Of a DNA stretch of 43,983 nt, positions 1 through 10,121 are shown piece after piece. The notes under the pieces are model-generated. The model saw only the letters and a list, made by a program, of their open reading frames with translations. It did not search any database and was not told the DNA's origin. A program made the position numbers and the translations under genes. The first letter of the stretch is position 1; each line of letters starts with the position of its first letter. The stretch spans positions 1-43,983 of the forward strand of contig AVPN01000447.1 of assembly GCA_000695325.1 (NCBI GenBank), in the 5' to 3' direction. Origin of the DNA: Pleurobrachia bachei. Taxonomy: Eukaryota > Ctenophora > Tentaculata > Cydippida > Pleurobrachiidae.

Positions 1-1148
1 GCGGCTGCAAGTTGCTGCTGGACCTGCTGCATAGAGAGTGCTGCTGCTGTAGCCGCTGCTGAGTTACCCCCACCTCCCCCTCCACTACCGGCAGAGGGTT
101 GAAGGTGGGACTGTGGTGTGTAGTGGTGAGACTGGGGTGTATACAGGGTGGCCGCTGAATTACCTTGTAGCGTCTGGAAGGCCTCCGTCTAGAGGGGGAA
201 ACATGTTAGCAAGATAGAGGGAGAAAGAAATGTATTTAGTGTGTGGGGCAGCCAAAAGAGGAGTCTGGAGTCACAATCTTCACTGTCATAGTTTGTACCC
301 GACCTATCTAGCTTCCACTAAGATATACTGAAAAGGGACAGGTACAAACTAAATTTTAGTAATACTCTTGCAACTAACCTGTCCCATTCCGTAAGATATG
401 GAAGGTAACTGTTGAGTGTAACACCCATACCCTGTCGAATACTGGGTGGGTGGTGCAGAGGGGGAGGTATAGGAAGCGGCTGCTAACAGTGCCCCACTGT
501 ACTGCTTAGCTGCTGCCGCTGCTGCACTTTCCTGATATGACGCTGTGTTGTAAACCGAACCTGGAAGAGAGAGGTATGGGATAAAAAAACATCTTTACAG
601 ATCTAGTACAGTCGGACCCCGATTTAGTGACATCCTCGGGGGAAAGGGTTTTGGGCACTAAATCGGGATGGGCACTAAATCGGGGTCAAATACCGTTAAT
701 TTCCTATATCGGGGAAAATTTATCCTGTCACTAAATCGGGGTGTCACTAAATCGGGGGGCACTAAATAGGGGTCTAAATCGGGGTGTCACTAAATCGGGG
801 GTCACTAAATTGGGGTCCGACTGTAGTTAATTTCCTATATCGGGGGAAATTTATCCTGTCACTAAATCGGGGTGTTCCTAAATCGGGGGGCACTAAATCG
901 GGGTCCGACTGTACTACATCTGAACAACAGTACAGTTCCTTGCTATGGTCTAACCCTTTCAGCTTTCTACGTGATTGTAAAAATGGGAGGTTATTTGTAT
1001 TACCGTTGCGTGACGACGGAGAACAAGTCAAGCAGTTTCTTCATCTAGCTAGCTTACCGAGGGGTCCGGTGGGTGAGGTGCTATAGGCAGCAGGTTGAAG
1101 TCCCGGCGTATATGTGTAGCTGTAATGTTGACCCGAGACATTTGCCAT
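1..1148 (-). CDS. Tyr/Ala/Gln-rich protein, first three exons, 3' end off window (possibly ZFR-like)
   Basis: Three coding exons join in frame: 1148-1058 (starts ATG, donor GTAAGC, phase 1), 560-379 (acceptor CTCTTCCAG, donor GTTAG, phase 0) and 188-1 (acceptor CCCCTCTAG, open at the window edge). About 153 residues are present, starting MANVSGQHYSYTYTPG. The rest is low-complexity Tyr/Ala/Ser/Gln/Gly with two poly-Ala runs, a Gly run and SHHYTPQSH-type repeats. No folded domain is visible yet. A Tyr/Ala/Gln-rich N-terminus of this kind precedes the zinc fingers in ZFR-type dsRNA-binding proteins, and many other RNA-binding proteins have similar tails, so the identity is only a suggestion. 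The ATG lies four bases after a TTTTATAG acceptor, so a further 5' exon or a trans-spliced leader is likely. Intron 1 holds a pogo-like MITE. Confidence 0.7.
607..913. mobile_element. Composite pogo-like MITE in intron 1 of the left-edge gene
   Basis: The element starts TACAGTCGGACCCCGATTTA and ends TAAATCGGGGTCCGACTGTA, a perfect 20-bp terminal inverted repeat with TA at both ends, as expected for Tc1/mariner/pogo insertions. Inside, CACTAAATCGGGG occurs many times and a TTAATTTCCTATATCGGGG block occurs twice (about 695 and 829). A complete right terminus also sits at about 808-823, so this looks like a MITE that gained a partial tandem copy. There is no transposase. Open frames across it are repeat artefacts. 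Confidence 0.75.
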
Positions 1149-1642
1149 GCCTCTATAAAATATGAGGGGGCTGTTATTTGTTCGCGAAGTGGAACGCAGA
1201 GCGCATGTTTGAGAGGAAAGAGCACCATTCTTCTGATTTGGTGTAGTGCAAACGAGTCTGGTGTGTATCAACTCGGTACGAAATGTTTTTGAGTCGCCTG
1301 ACACTGTGTGCGAGCGCCACACAGAACTCATTTCTAGAATAAAAACAGAGTATGAACAACTCAAAAACATTCGCCGCTTTTGAGTTGAATTATCGCTTTT
1401 AAAGATGTTGAAAGGGTCAGAAAACTGATAGAGCATGTCTAACTCCCAAAATTATTATATTACATTAGGATCGTGAAAAGTTCATTTATTATTTACAAAA
1501 ACATTTCGCACCGTGTTGATCGAGCATTGCGCGAAATGGAGACAATTAATAGAAAAGTGTTGGATGTAAAAATAAAAAACGAATTAATATGTAAACATCG
1601 ATTACGTCTTCAGTCACAATTAGAGAAACAAAATTGTGTCCT
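1149..1642. other. Intergenic stretch with plus-strand coiled-coil-like coding remnants
   Basis: No minus-strand gene is seen. On the plus strand, about 1285-1373 reads through ELISRIKTEYEQLKNIRRF before a stop, a charged heptad-like pattern. About 1496-1640 reads SHRVDRALREMETINRKV and continues as a charged helix. The second piece recurs in degraded form at about 5020-5150. They may be relics of an oppositely oriented coiled-coil gene, or chance. The end near 1385-1642 is also the left end of the 3.5 kb tandem duplication. Confidence 0.3.
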
Positions 1643-4581
1643 TCAGTCACCTATGATAAGCCCCCTTTGTTTTAAGATACCATAGTTCACTTTATACGAC
1701 TCAAAAGCACCATTTGCTTTACCAATAGCGGTATTGTATTTGCTTAGACGAGGCTCGGGCATTTTCAATTTCGTAGTTTTCAAGTCACTCAACCTACACA
1801 AGAACTTGTTAACAATAACCCTATTCATTTTAACATGATTGTGCACCGGTATAAATGGGTACATCATGATTTCAAATATTACCGATGCTCTGATGTGTTT
1901 TGGCGTCTGTGAATGTCCCACAATTGTCACCCCTTGGAATGTGAGCATGAAATAATCCCTGCAAAGTTCGCACCAAATCATCTCAAATCGATACTGATCA
2001 AATGGCAGGTTTCTAGCATTACAATGATGACATGCCGATCAGATTCAAGGTGCAGGGTGTATAGGTCAAATGGCATGTTGACAAGCTTACATTCCTTACA
2101 GTGTAGCTTGCCAGGCTCCTCGGGAGGAAGTGTTCGGAATCTTACACACAGACTTTTATTATTTCTTTTCATCACTTCAGGCTCAGCCCTCTGTCGATTA
2201 GGAACGATTTTAAGGATGGTCTGAGTGGTGAGCATTCCCTTACAGAGATAGTTGGCGAGGAAAGTCATGTGGTCATGGTTCAGCCGTGGATCAAACAAAT
2301 CCACTTCGAGTTCGCCAGTTATGGGTATCACCTCACGTCCTCCATACAAAGGAGCCGCGAAGCCTGATTCTGCTTCACCGGAAGCTACCGTGTCTTCGAG
2401 GAAGTTATTTTTGTAACTCTCAGCAGCCCGTGAGAACATGTTGGAAAACCCATTGGATGGCCCTGGTTTAACAACTGCCGGGGCCTCTCCCCCTCCTGAC
2501 CCCTCACTATTTGACCGTTTAATAGATTTCATAATATCGGCAATGTCACTGAGTTTAGGGCTCTTGGATTGTTTCTCTTGTTGCCTGTAAGCGGGGACTA
2601 CCGGAGGGGTTGCTGAAGCAGGGAGGTCAGGAGCCACATACTTTGTCCCCCGGTCAGGGGTGGAGGAAGGAGGGTTATCTTCTACTTCAGTCGGTTGCTG
2701 TGGTGATTCTGGAGTCAAAAAGGCAGGGCGTTTCGAATCGTCTAGTGTCGGATATGAAGCACGACGAATAACAGGCCTCCCGTTTTGAGATGGTAGGAAC
2801 GCTGGTCGGTGGGCGACCTCTTCATACTCCTCCTCCACATACTCTTCTTGTTCCTCTTCTTCCTCTTCATAGAACAACTCATCTCTGTGGACTATCCTGG
2901 TAGGAGCTCTGGGACGCGGTAACCTGGCAGGGAACCTTTGGGGACGTACTCCCCTAGGAACCGGAACTCTAGGACTTCTAGGAACCGGAAAACCAACCCT
3001 AGGAACCGGAACACCATCCCTGGAAACCGGAACTCGTATTCGAACCTTTCTCATCCTAGGACCTGGAACAACTTCCCCGTGATGATTTTCCAAGGGTCGC
3101 CGAACCCGTACTAATCGAGGGCCATGGCCAGCAGGTGGAGGGGGACCATGGCCAGGAGGTGGCGCTCTATACCTAACGACTTTCCGGATCATACGACGAG
3201 GAGGAGGGTAGTCCTCTGGGGGCCAATCGTCGTAGTCAGGTTGGAGAGTAGTAGGCCTCGGAGGGCGGTGAACCACTCCAGGAACCCTTGGTGGTGGTGG
3301 TGGTGGGGTGCCGTGATCAGATGATGGAACTCGTCTTCGAACCGGCCTGGGTTTCCAATCAGTTGGGTCATGGTGTGGAGGTACTGCAGAATGGTGTGGA
3401 GGCACTGCTCTAACTGGCCTGACTTGGTGATCGGAATGATTTAGTCGAACGCATTTTCGAGGTGGCCCTGGCGAGTGTCCTTTCGGTGGCCCAGGTGATT
3501 GAGCTTTAGGTAGTCCAGGGGAATGTGCTTTAGAAGGAGCTGCGGGTTTCCTTGAAGGATGTAAAGGAAACGCTGCAGCTGCTGGGGCAAAATCATCCTC
3601 CATAACTATTTCGCGTATGTCTGTAGTCCCAGCCGCCTCTTTTTGATCATTTTTTGAGTCGTTCGATGAAGTTTCTGCCTGTTTATCCGGTGTTTCTGCT
3701 TGCTTGGGCTGTGACTCTGTTCTGGTTTCAAATTGAACCGGGCTACGAGGCCGCTCAGTACGGGGCGGTTCCATATGGTGTGAGGGATGACTATGGGGTC
3801 GGATCATGCGAGGTCTAACAGGTGGCTCCCCCCTAGGTCCCCTCATGCCAGGTGGTTCCCGTCCAGGTCCGATTATACGAGGTCTTGCAGGTGGTTCCCC
3901 TCTAGGCTGAACTTTTTCAGGTCTAACAGGTGGTTCCCCTCTAGGCCGTTTGATGGGCCGTTCACCAGGTTTTTGAGGACGCGGTATGGAATCTCTTACA
4001 TCTTCTTCAATATATGGTTCATGATGATCTGGAGGTCTCTCATCCCGGAAATATTGCCTAGGAGGCCGAGGAAACCTGAATGGTGGATTCATGACAGGCC
4101 CGCTGGCAAATGATCGATTGGAATGGAGCTGGTGAAAAGGAGGAGGTGGTGGCATTCCCTGGGGAAGTCGGCCCAGGGGTTGTGGACGCGGACGATGATT
4201 AGAAGGTATTGAGCGAGGATCGGATTCATAGGGTATGGACCGAGGATCGGTTTTGGAAGGTTTTGGACGAGGATCAGTCGGCCATGATGATGCAGTAGGT
4301 TGATCAGCAAGTTTTCGATTAATATCGATAGACTTCAGCTGACCGGACGATTTTGCAGACAAATCAAACGAATCTGGTTGTTTTGTAGACTCAGCAGGTG
4401 CAGGTTTGACACTGGACGAAGTTTTGATTAAATTACCACCACCCTTTTCTGTCACTCGCTGCCGAATTTCAAGAATTTGATCGGCAATAGATTTGCTAGT
4501 TTTTGGAGTTGAATTTGGAACATCACGCTCAGTTGATGACGGGGCAGTAACTTGAGCATTACACTCTGGGGAGGCATCCAT
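1643..4581 (-). pseudogene. Pro-rich paired-finger protein, tandem copy 1, one-base frame break
   Basis: Paralogue of the intact gene at 8038-5156, sharing start, order and stop. It starts MDASPECNAQ at 4581, ten bases after a TTTTCCTCTCAG acceptor. Order: conserved N-terminal 60 residues (SIADQILEIRQRV), Pro/Arg-rich GEPPxRP repeats, a long Pro/Arg region with VPVPR repeats, an acidic Glu run, a conserved core (DIADIMKSIKRSNS, ELEVDLFDPRLNHDH) and finger 1 (CKECKLVNMPFDLYTLHLES, C-x2-C-x12-H-x5-H). Near 2021-2023 it has one base fewer than copy 2 (ATTAC against ATTGGA). The frame then ends 17 residues after finger 1 at 1978. Finger 2 (WCELC) and the C-terminus continue open in another frame to 1643. 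Either a young pseudogene, a protein with one finger, or a base-call error. Function unknown; nuclear RNA binding is inferred from the fingers only. Confidence 0.75.
3800..3960 (-). repeat. Coding minisatellite, GEPPxRP repeats (copy 1)
   Basis: A 30-39 bp unit reading GGTGGTTCCCCTCTAGG on the plus strand encodes RGEPPxRP/RxIGPG repeats. Units have diverged and are arranged differently from the homologous array in copy 2 (7216-7420), so this array has changed since the gene duplication. Confidence 0.7.
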
Positions 4582-5155
4582 AGATTACTGCCTGAGAGGA
4601 AAACGAAGGATTTAGGAGGATTTAAACGCAATAAAAACTTGTACATGAACACTTTTAGAAAATAAAATGGCTGTTAGAAAAGCGTAGAACTGTATAGTCA
4701 CTTTGCACACAGTTATTAATCACAGAATCATTTTCACACACATTCAATAACACATCATCCGTGATTTGGTTGACCCTTTTGCTTCAATGGCAATTTGAAT
4801 TAAGAGTAGATTTTATTTTAGCCTTTTTATCCAAATTTTGGTCATATTCTTCGCTAAAAATATGTTATCCTTAATTTTAGGAACGATAATAATGGGTTTG
4901 CTAATATACAAGTAATAAGGTATTCGCTTTTAAAAATGTTGAAAGGGTCAGAAAACTCCCAAAATTGTTATACGTAGTACGTTAGGGTCGTGAAAAGTTC
5001 ATATTTTCAAAAACATTTCGCACCGTGTTGAACGAGCATTGCGCGAAATGGAGACAATTGATAGAAAAGTGTTGGATGTAAAAATAAAAAAACGAATTAA
5101 TATGTAAACATCGATTACGTCTTCAGTCACAATTAGAGAAACAAGATTGTTTCCT
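4582..5155. other. Spacer between tandem paired-finger genes
   Basis: AT-rich. Just upstream of the 4581 start is a minus-strand 3' splice site (TTTTCCTCTCAG). The spacer also holds the duplicated 3' flank of copy 2 (4920-5155) with a degraded copy of the plus-strand coiled-coil-like fragment. No independent gene is seen. Confidence 0.5.
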
Positions 5156-8038
5156 TCAGTCACCTATAATAAGCCCCCTCTGTTTTAAGATACCATAGTT
5201 CACTTTATATGACTCAAAAGCACCATTAGCTTTACCAATAGCGGTATTGTATTTGCTTAGACGAGGCTCGGGCATTTTCAATTTCGTAGTTTTCAAGTCA
5301 CTCAACCTACACAAGAACTTGTTAACAATAACCCTATTCATTTTAACATGATTGTGCACCGGTATAAATGGGTACATCATGATTTCAAATATTACCGATG
5401 CTCTGATGTGTTTTGGCGTCTGTGAATGTCCCACAATCGTCACACCTTGAAATGTGAGCATGAAATAATCCCTGCAAAGTTCACACCAAATCATCTCAAA
5501 TCGATACTGATCAAATGGCAGGTTTCTAGCATTGGAAATGATGACATGTCGATCAGATTCAAGGTGTAGGGTGTACAGGTCAAATGGCATGTTAACAAGC
5601 TTACATTCCTTACAGTGCAGCTTTCCAGGCTCCTCAGGAGGAAGTGTTCGGAATCTTACACACAGACTTTTATTATTTCTTTTCATCACTTCAGGCTCAG
5701 CCCTCTGTCGATTAGGAACGATTTTAAGGATGGTCTGAGTGGTGAGCATTCCCTTACAGAGATAGTTGGCGAGGAAAGTCATGTGGTCGTGGTTCAGCCG
5801 TGGATCAAACAAATCCACTTCAAGTTCACCGGTTATGGGTATCACCTCACGACCTCCATACAAAGGCGCCGAGAAGCCTGATTCTGCTTCACTAGTAGAA
5901 GCTACCGTGTCTTCGAGGAAGTTATTTTTGTAACTCTCCGCAGTCCGTGAGAACATGTTGGAAAACCCATTGGATGGCCCTGGTTTAGCAGCTGCCGGGG
6001 CCTCTCCCCCTCCTGATCCCTCACTATTTGACCGTTTAATAGATTTCATAATATCGGCAATGTCACTGAGTTTAGGGCTTTTAGATTGATTCTCTTGTTG
6101 CCTGTAAGCGGGGACTACCGGGGGAGTTGCTGAGGCAGGGAGGTCAGGAGCCACATACTTGGTCCCCCGGTCAGGGGTTGAAGATGGAGGAGTATCTTCA
6201 GTAGGTTGATGCGATAATTCTGGAGTTAAAAAGGCAGGGCGCTTCGAATCTTCTAGTGTCGGATATGAAGCACGACGGATAACAGGTTTCCCATTTTGAG
6301 ATGGTAGGAACGCTGGTCGGTGGGATACCTCTTCATACTCATCCTCCAAATACTCTTCTTCCTCTTCCTCCTCTTCATAGTACATCTCCTCTCTGTGGAC
6401 CATCCTGGTAGGGGCTCTGGGACGCGGTAACCTGACAGGAAACCTTTGGGGACGTACTCCCCTAGGAACCGGAACTCTAGGACCTCTAGGAACCGGATCT
6501 CTACCCCTAGGAACCGGAACACCTTCCCTACTAATCGGAACTCGTACTCGAACCTTCCTCATCCTGGGACCCGGAACAACTTCCCCGTGATGGTTCTCCA
6601 AGGGTCGCCGAACCCTTACTAACCGGGGACCATGACTAGCAGGTAGAGGGGGACCGTGACCAGGAGGTGGTGCCCTATATCTGACTACCTTTCTGACCAT
6701 GCGGCGAGGAGGAGGGTGTTCCTCTGGGGGCCAATCATCGTAGTCCGTTTGTGGTCGGAGAGTAGGTCTCGGAGGGCGGTGAACCGCTCCAGGAACCCTT
6801 GGTGGTGGTGGGGTGCCGAGATCCGAAGATGGAACTCGCCTTCGAACCGGTCGGGGTTGCCAATCAGTTGCAGTATGGCGTGGAGGGACTGCAGTATGGT
6901 GTGGAGGCACTGCTCTAACTGGCCTAACTTGGTGGTCGGAATGATTCAGTCGAACACATTTTCGAGGTGGTCCAGGGAACGGTGGTCCAGGGGAATTTCC
7001 TTTAGGTGGCCCAGGAGAGTGTGCTTTAGAAGGAGCTGCGGGTTTCCTCGAAGGATGTAAAGGAAATGCTGCTGCAGCTGCTGGTACAAAATCATCCTCC
7101 ATAACTTCTTCACGGATCTCTGTACTCCCAGCTGCCTCTGTTCTGGTTTCAGATTGAACCGGGCTGCGAGGTGGCTCAGTACGGCACGGTTCCATACGTT
7201 TCAGGGGCTGGCTCTGGGGTCGGATCATACGAGGTCTCAATGGTGGTTCCCCTCCAGGTCCGATTATACGAGGTCTTGCAGGTGGCTCCCCTCTAGGTCC
7301 CATCATGTCAGGTGGTTCCCCTCCAGGTCCGATTATACGAGGTCTTGCAGGTGGTTCCCCTCCAGGTCCGATTATACGAGGTCTGACAGGTGCATCCCCT
7401 CTAGGCCGTTTGATGGGCCGTTCACCAGATGTTTGAGGACGCATTTTGGAATCTCTTACATCGTCTGTAACATATGGTTCATGATGATCTGGAGGTCTCT
7501 CATCCCGAAAATATTGCCTTGGAGGCCGAGGAAACCTAAAGGGTGGATTCATGACAGGTCCGCTGGCAAATGAGCGATTGTGCTGATGGAGCCGATGAAA
7601 AGGAGGGGGTGGTGGCATTCGTTGTGGAAGTCGGCCCAGCGGTTGTGGACGATGGTTAGAAGGTATTGAGCGAGGATCAGATTCATAGGGTGTGGACCGA
7701 GGATCGGTTTTGGAAGGTTTTGGACGAGGATCAGTAGGCCATGATGATGCAGTAGGTTGATCAGCGCGTTTTCGATTAATATCGATCGACTTCAGCTGAC
7801 CGGACGATTTTGCAGACAAATCAAACGAATCTGGTTGTTTTGTAGACTCAGCAGGTGCAGGTTTGACATTGGGCGAAGATTTGATTAAATTACCACCACC
7901 CTTTTCTGTCACTCGCTGTCGAATTTCAAGAATTTGATCGGCAATAGATTTGCTAGTTTTTGGAGTTGAATTTGGAACATCACGCTCAGTTGATGACGGG
8001 GCAGTAACTTGAGCATTACACTCTGGGGAGGCATCCAT
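5156..8038 (-). CDS. Pro-rich paired U1-type zinc-finger protein, intact tandem copy 2
   Basis: Single 960-residue open frame starting MDASPECNAQ; the ATG lies ten bases after TTTTCCTCTCAG. Residues 1-60 are conserved with copy 1 (SIADQILEIRQRV helix). Then come a Ser/Pro/Asp region, GPGGEPPARPRII repeats (about 205-275), Pro/Arg-rich sequence with VPVPRG repeats (about 490-540), a Glu-rich run (about 545-560), and a conserved core with DIADIMKSIKRSNS, FSNMFSRTAESYKNNF and ELEVDLFDPRLNHDH. Finger 1 is CKEC...H-x5-H at about 807. Finger 2 is WCELC with a 15-residue loop before H-x5-H at about 851. The tail ends LSDLKTTKLKMPEPRLSKY and LKQRGLIIGD. Fingers with a five-residue His spacing belong to the U1/matrin type, which often bind structured RNA, so nuclear RNA binding is inferred. 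No ortholog is recognised. It shares the whole C-terminal module with 9853-8234. Confidence 0.88.
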   Translation of the reverse strand: MDASPECNAQVTAPSSTERDVPNSTPKTSKSIADQILEIRQRVTEKGGGNLIKSSPNVKPAPAESTKQPDSFDLSAKSSGQLKSIDINRKRADQPTASSWPTDPRPKPSKTDPRSTPYESDPRSIPSNHRPQPLGRLPQRMPPPPPFHRLHQHNRSFASGPVMNPPFRFPRPPRQYFRDERPPDHHEPYVTDDVRDSKMRPQTSGERPIKRPRGDAPVRPRIIGPGGEPPARPRIIGPGGEPPDMMGPRGEPPARPRIIGPGGEPPLRPRMIRPQSQPLKRMEPCRTEPPRSPVQSETRTEAAGSTEIREEVMEDDFVPAAAAAFPLHPSRKPAAPSKAHSPGPPKGNSPGPPFPGPPRKCVRLNHSDHQVRPVRAVPPHHTAVPPRHTATDWQPRPVRRRVPSSDLGTPPPPRVPGAVHRPPRPTLRPQTDYDDWPPEEHPPPRRMVRKVVRYRAPPPGHGPPLPASHGPRLVRVRRPLENHHGEVVPGPRMRKVRVRVPISREGVPVPRGRDPVPRGPRVPVPRGVRPQRFPVRLPRPRAPTRMVHREEMYYEEEEEEEEYLEDEYEEVSHRPAFLPSQNGKPVIRRASYPTLEDSKRPAFLTPELSHQPTEDTPPSSTPDRGTKYVAPDLPASATPPVVPAYRQQENQSKSPKLSDIADIMKSIKRSNSEGSGGGEAPAAAKPGPSNGFSNMFSRTAESYKNNFLEDTVASTSEAESGFSAPLYGGREVIPITGELEVDLFDPRLNHDHMTFLANYLCKGMLTTQTILKIVPNRQRAEPEVMKRNNKSLCVRFRTLPPEEPGKLHCKECKLVNMPFDLYTLHLESDRHVIISNARNLPFDQYRFEMIWCELCRDYFMLTFQGVTIVGHSQTPKHIRASVIFEIMMYPFIPVHNHVKMNRVIVNKFLCRLSDLKTTKLKMPEPRLSKYNTAIGKANGAFESYKVNYGILKQRGLIIGD
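7216..7420 (-). repeat. 39-bp coding minisatellite, GPGGEPPARPRII repeats (copy 2)
   Basis: On the plus strand the unit contains CCAGGTCCGATTATACGAGG and TCTTGCAGGTGG. Three near-identical 39-bp units sit among diverged ones, each adding GPGGEPPARPRII in frame. The near identity marks recent in-frame expansion. Confidence 0.8.
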
Positions 8039-8233
8039 AGATTACTGCCTGAGAGGAAAACGAAGGATTTAGGAGGATTTAAACGCAATAAAAACTTGTA
8101 CATGAACACTTTTAGAAAATAAAATGGCTGTAAGAAAAGCGTAGAATAACAAACTGTATCGTCACTTTGCACACAGTTGTATTAATCACAGAATCATTTT
8201 CACACACATTCAAAAAAAACGTCATCAGTCATT

Positions 8234-9853
8234 TCACTCCACAACCAATCGTTTTTCAGATAAAATTTTATAAACCCTTTTATAAGAATCCAGAGCTTCC
8301 TTGGAGCCCGTATATTTGCTATTTAGGGGAGCAACCATTTTTACACGTGTTGTCTTCAGTTCAGTTAGTTCACACATAGCTCCCGTCCTACACCGGGGTT
8401 TCTCACCCTGATTAAACAACTGGAGGATCGCCACCGCCTTCAAATGGACCTCATCATCATCATGTGCACTAGTGGTTTTCCCCTCAAAGGTTATCATGAA
8501 AAAGTCATCACATATAGCGCACCACACCATGGTGTATCGGGGCAGGAAGCCGCCCAGCCGAGGTCTGAAGGTCTTAGTGAGGAGCTTGTGTCGATCAGTT
8601 AGAACGTGTCGCTGGTGAACCTCAGGTTTCATGTTATGGATCTGGCAGTCTTGACATGTTAACATTCCCTCCTTCTTGACAATTCGATCTCTCCACCTCT
8701 TCCTGATCGACTGTGCAGTCTCCCCGTCATAGGGCATCGGCCTGGCCCGGGTCTTCATGTAGGACACAACTGCCGTGAGCCCCAGTTTGAACCCGTTTAG
8801 GTAGTTGTTCAGCATCTTCACGTGGCGGTGGTTAATCTCAGGATCATTGAGATCCACTTCCAGATCCCTCGCTATCTGTATCACCATACTAGACTGAGCG
8901 GTGTCCTCCTCACCTCGGTCCAGTTTGAAGGTTGAGGTGTACTTTGCTGCTGTCCTAGAGAACATGTCAGCGAACTTGGATTGAGAGCTGGATTGCGCTG
9001 CAACCTGCTGATGCTGGGATCTCTCTTCTGCTTCTTTACGGGCTGCATTCGCCTTGATGGAAGCCATGATTGCTGCCACGTCGCTCAGCATGGGTACCGC
9101 AGGGGCAGCTGGGGGAGTATTTCTTGGAGCAGCCGGGGGAACAGTTCTCGGAGCCATTGCCGCAGCAGGGGGAGCTGTAGACCGTGGTTGAGGTGCCATC
9201 GGGACTGGAGTATTTCTGTACTGTTGCTCACCCGGTGGAGTTCTCAAATAGGGTGGCGGGGACGGCTGCCCCTGGGGAGGAATCTCTCTGTGCTGGGTCT
9301 CTCTTTGCTGTACAGGGGTAACAGCTGCCGCTCTCTGCTGAACCGGGGTAGGAGCCGCTCTCTCTTGTGAGGAGGCTTGTCGATCCCTAGAATCGTCCCT
9401 GGAATGAGCAAGGTACGCTGGCTTGAAAGTCCTCATATAACCTGGTTTCAAAGGTTCCTCCTGTTCCTCTACTGGCGGTGGGGGCGGTGGTGGTGTAATT
9501 TCTTTTATTACCGGGGCTGCTGTGAGTGTGGCACCACCGTTAAAATTGGACGGAGGGGTGACCTTCCTAAATAAAGGAGTTGCTGGAGGTGTTGCTTGAG
9601 AGCCAGATCCGTAGTAAGCGGGATTCGGAGCGGGAACATCGAATGTAAATGAACCAGTGGGTGGTTTGGAAGGTGGAAGGGTTGGACCATCCGGAGGGGT
9701 TAGATCCGGAGGGGGTGGGAAGGGAGGGGTGGTTGAGCGATTGAAGGATGGGGCTGGACGGATGGATGGGCTGCTTTTAGGGTGAGTGGAAGGAGGTGCT
9801 GGTGGTGGGGGTGGGGGAGGTGTGTCAGGAGGGAAGTTTCTCAATCGGTACAT
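8234..9853 (-). CDS. Pro-rich paired U1-type zinc-finger protein, diverged paralogue
   Basis: About 539 residues from the first in-frame ATG (9853, MYRLRNFPPDTPPPPPPPAP). The frame stays open upstream to about 9907, so a 5' exon could extend it. The N-terminal half is Pro-rich with runs of 5-8 prolines, then Gln/Ala/Pro-rich. The C-terminal half matches the 8038-5156 gene: DVAAIMASIKANAA, FADMFSRTAAKYTS, DLEVDLNDPEINHRH, finger 1 CQDC-x12-H-x5-H (about 399), finger 2 WCAIC-x15-H-x5-H (about 444), then LTELKTTRVKMVAPLNSKY. The conserved order of helix, acidic turn and two fingers across such different Pro-rich halves argues that the C-terminal module is the functional core. Function is not recognised; RNA or protein-scaffold roles are inference. 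It lies 196 bases downstream of its relative, as in a co-transcribed cluster. Confidence 0.85.
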   Translation of the reverse strand: MYRLRNFPPDTPPPPPPPAPPSTHPKSSPSIRPAPSFNRSTTPPFPPPPDLTPPDGPTLPPSKPPTGSFTFDVPAPNPAYYGSGSQATPPATPLFRKVTPPSNFNGGATLTAAPVIKEITPPPPPPPVEEQEEPLKPGYMRTFKPAYLAHSRDDSRDRQASSQERAAPTPVQQRAAAVTPVQQRETQHREIPPQGQPSPPPYLRTPPGEQQYRNTPVPMAPQPRSTAPPAAAMAPRTVPPAAPRNTPPAAPAVPMLSDVAAIMASIKANAARKEAEERSQHQQVAAQSSSQSKFADMFSRTAAKYTSTFKLDRGEEDTAQSSMVIQIARDLEVDLNDPEINHRHVKMLNNYLNGFKLGLTAVVSYMKTRARPMPYDGETAQSIRKRWRDRIVKKEGMLTCQDCQIHNMKPEVHQRHVLTDRHKLLTKTFRPRLGGFLPRYTMVWCAICDDFFMITFEGKTTSAHDDDEVHLKAVAILQLFNQGEKPRCRTGAMCELTELKTTRVKMVAPLNSKYTGSKEALDSYKRVYKILSEKRLVVE

Positions 9854-10121
9854 ACGTCGATAACCTAATTTGGTCCTCTCAGGAAAGCGCAACACATGAA
9901 CGCCCAAGCAACCATCCTACACGCTCAATTCCAAGTCAAACTGGACGAGATGAACATAGCTGCAGGAAAAGTTTTCCTCAATTCATCATCAACAGTGATT
10001 ATCTGGGCGTAGATAGGAAGATATGTTTTTATGGAGAAATGATGAAATCAATTACGAAAAATACATCGAGCTAAAAAAGTGAACGGGAAGAAAATAGAGA
10101 TATATTATGTATTCGCAAAAA

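Larger units (their letters stand above)
1385..8200. repeat. 3.5 kb tandem duplication carrying the paired-finger gene
   Basis: About 1385-4750 and 4920-8210 are homologous over their length, including both flanks. The left flank shares TTGAAAGGGTCAGAAAACT and CGTGAAAAGTTCAT, and the right flank shares GAGAGGAAAACGAAGGATTT upstream of the start codon. Coding and flanking parts both match closely, with indels in the Pro-rich repeats, which points to a recent unequal crossover. Confidence 0.85.

Noticed and set aside
774-1086. Frames across the CACTAAATCGGGG repeats
   Set aside because: They read the MITE repeats on both strands and run into intron sequence; no protein evidence.
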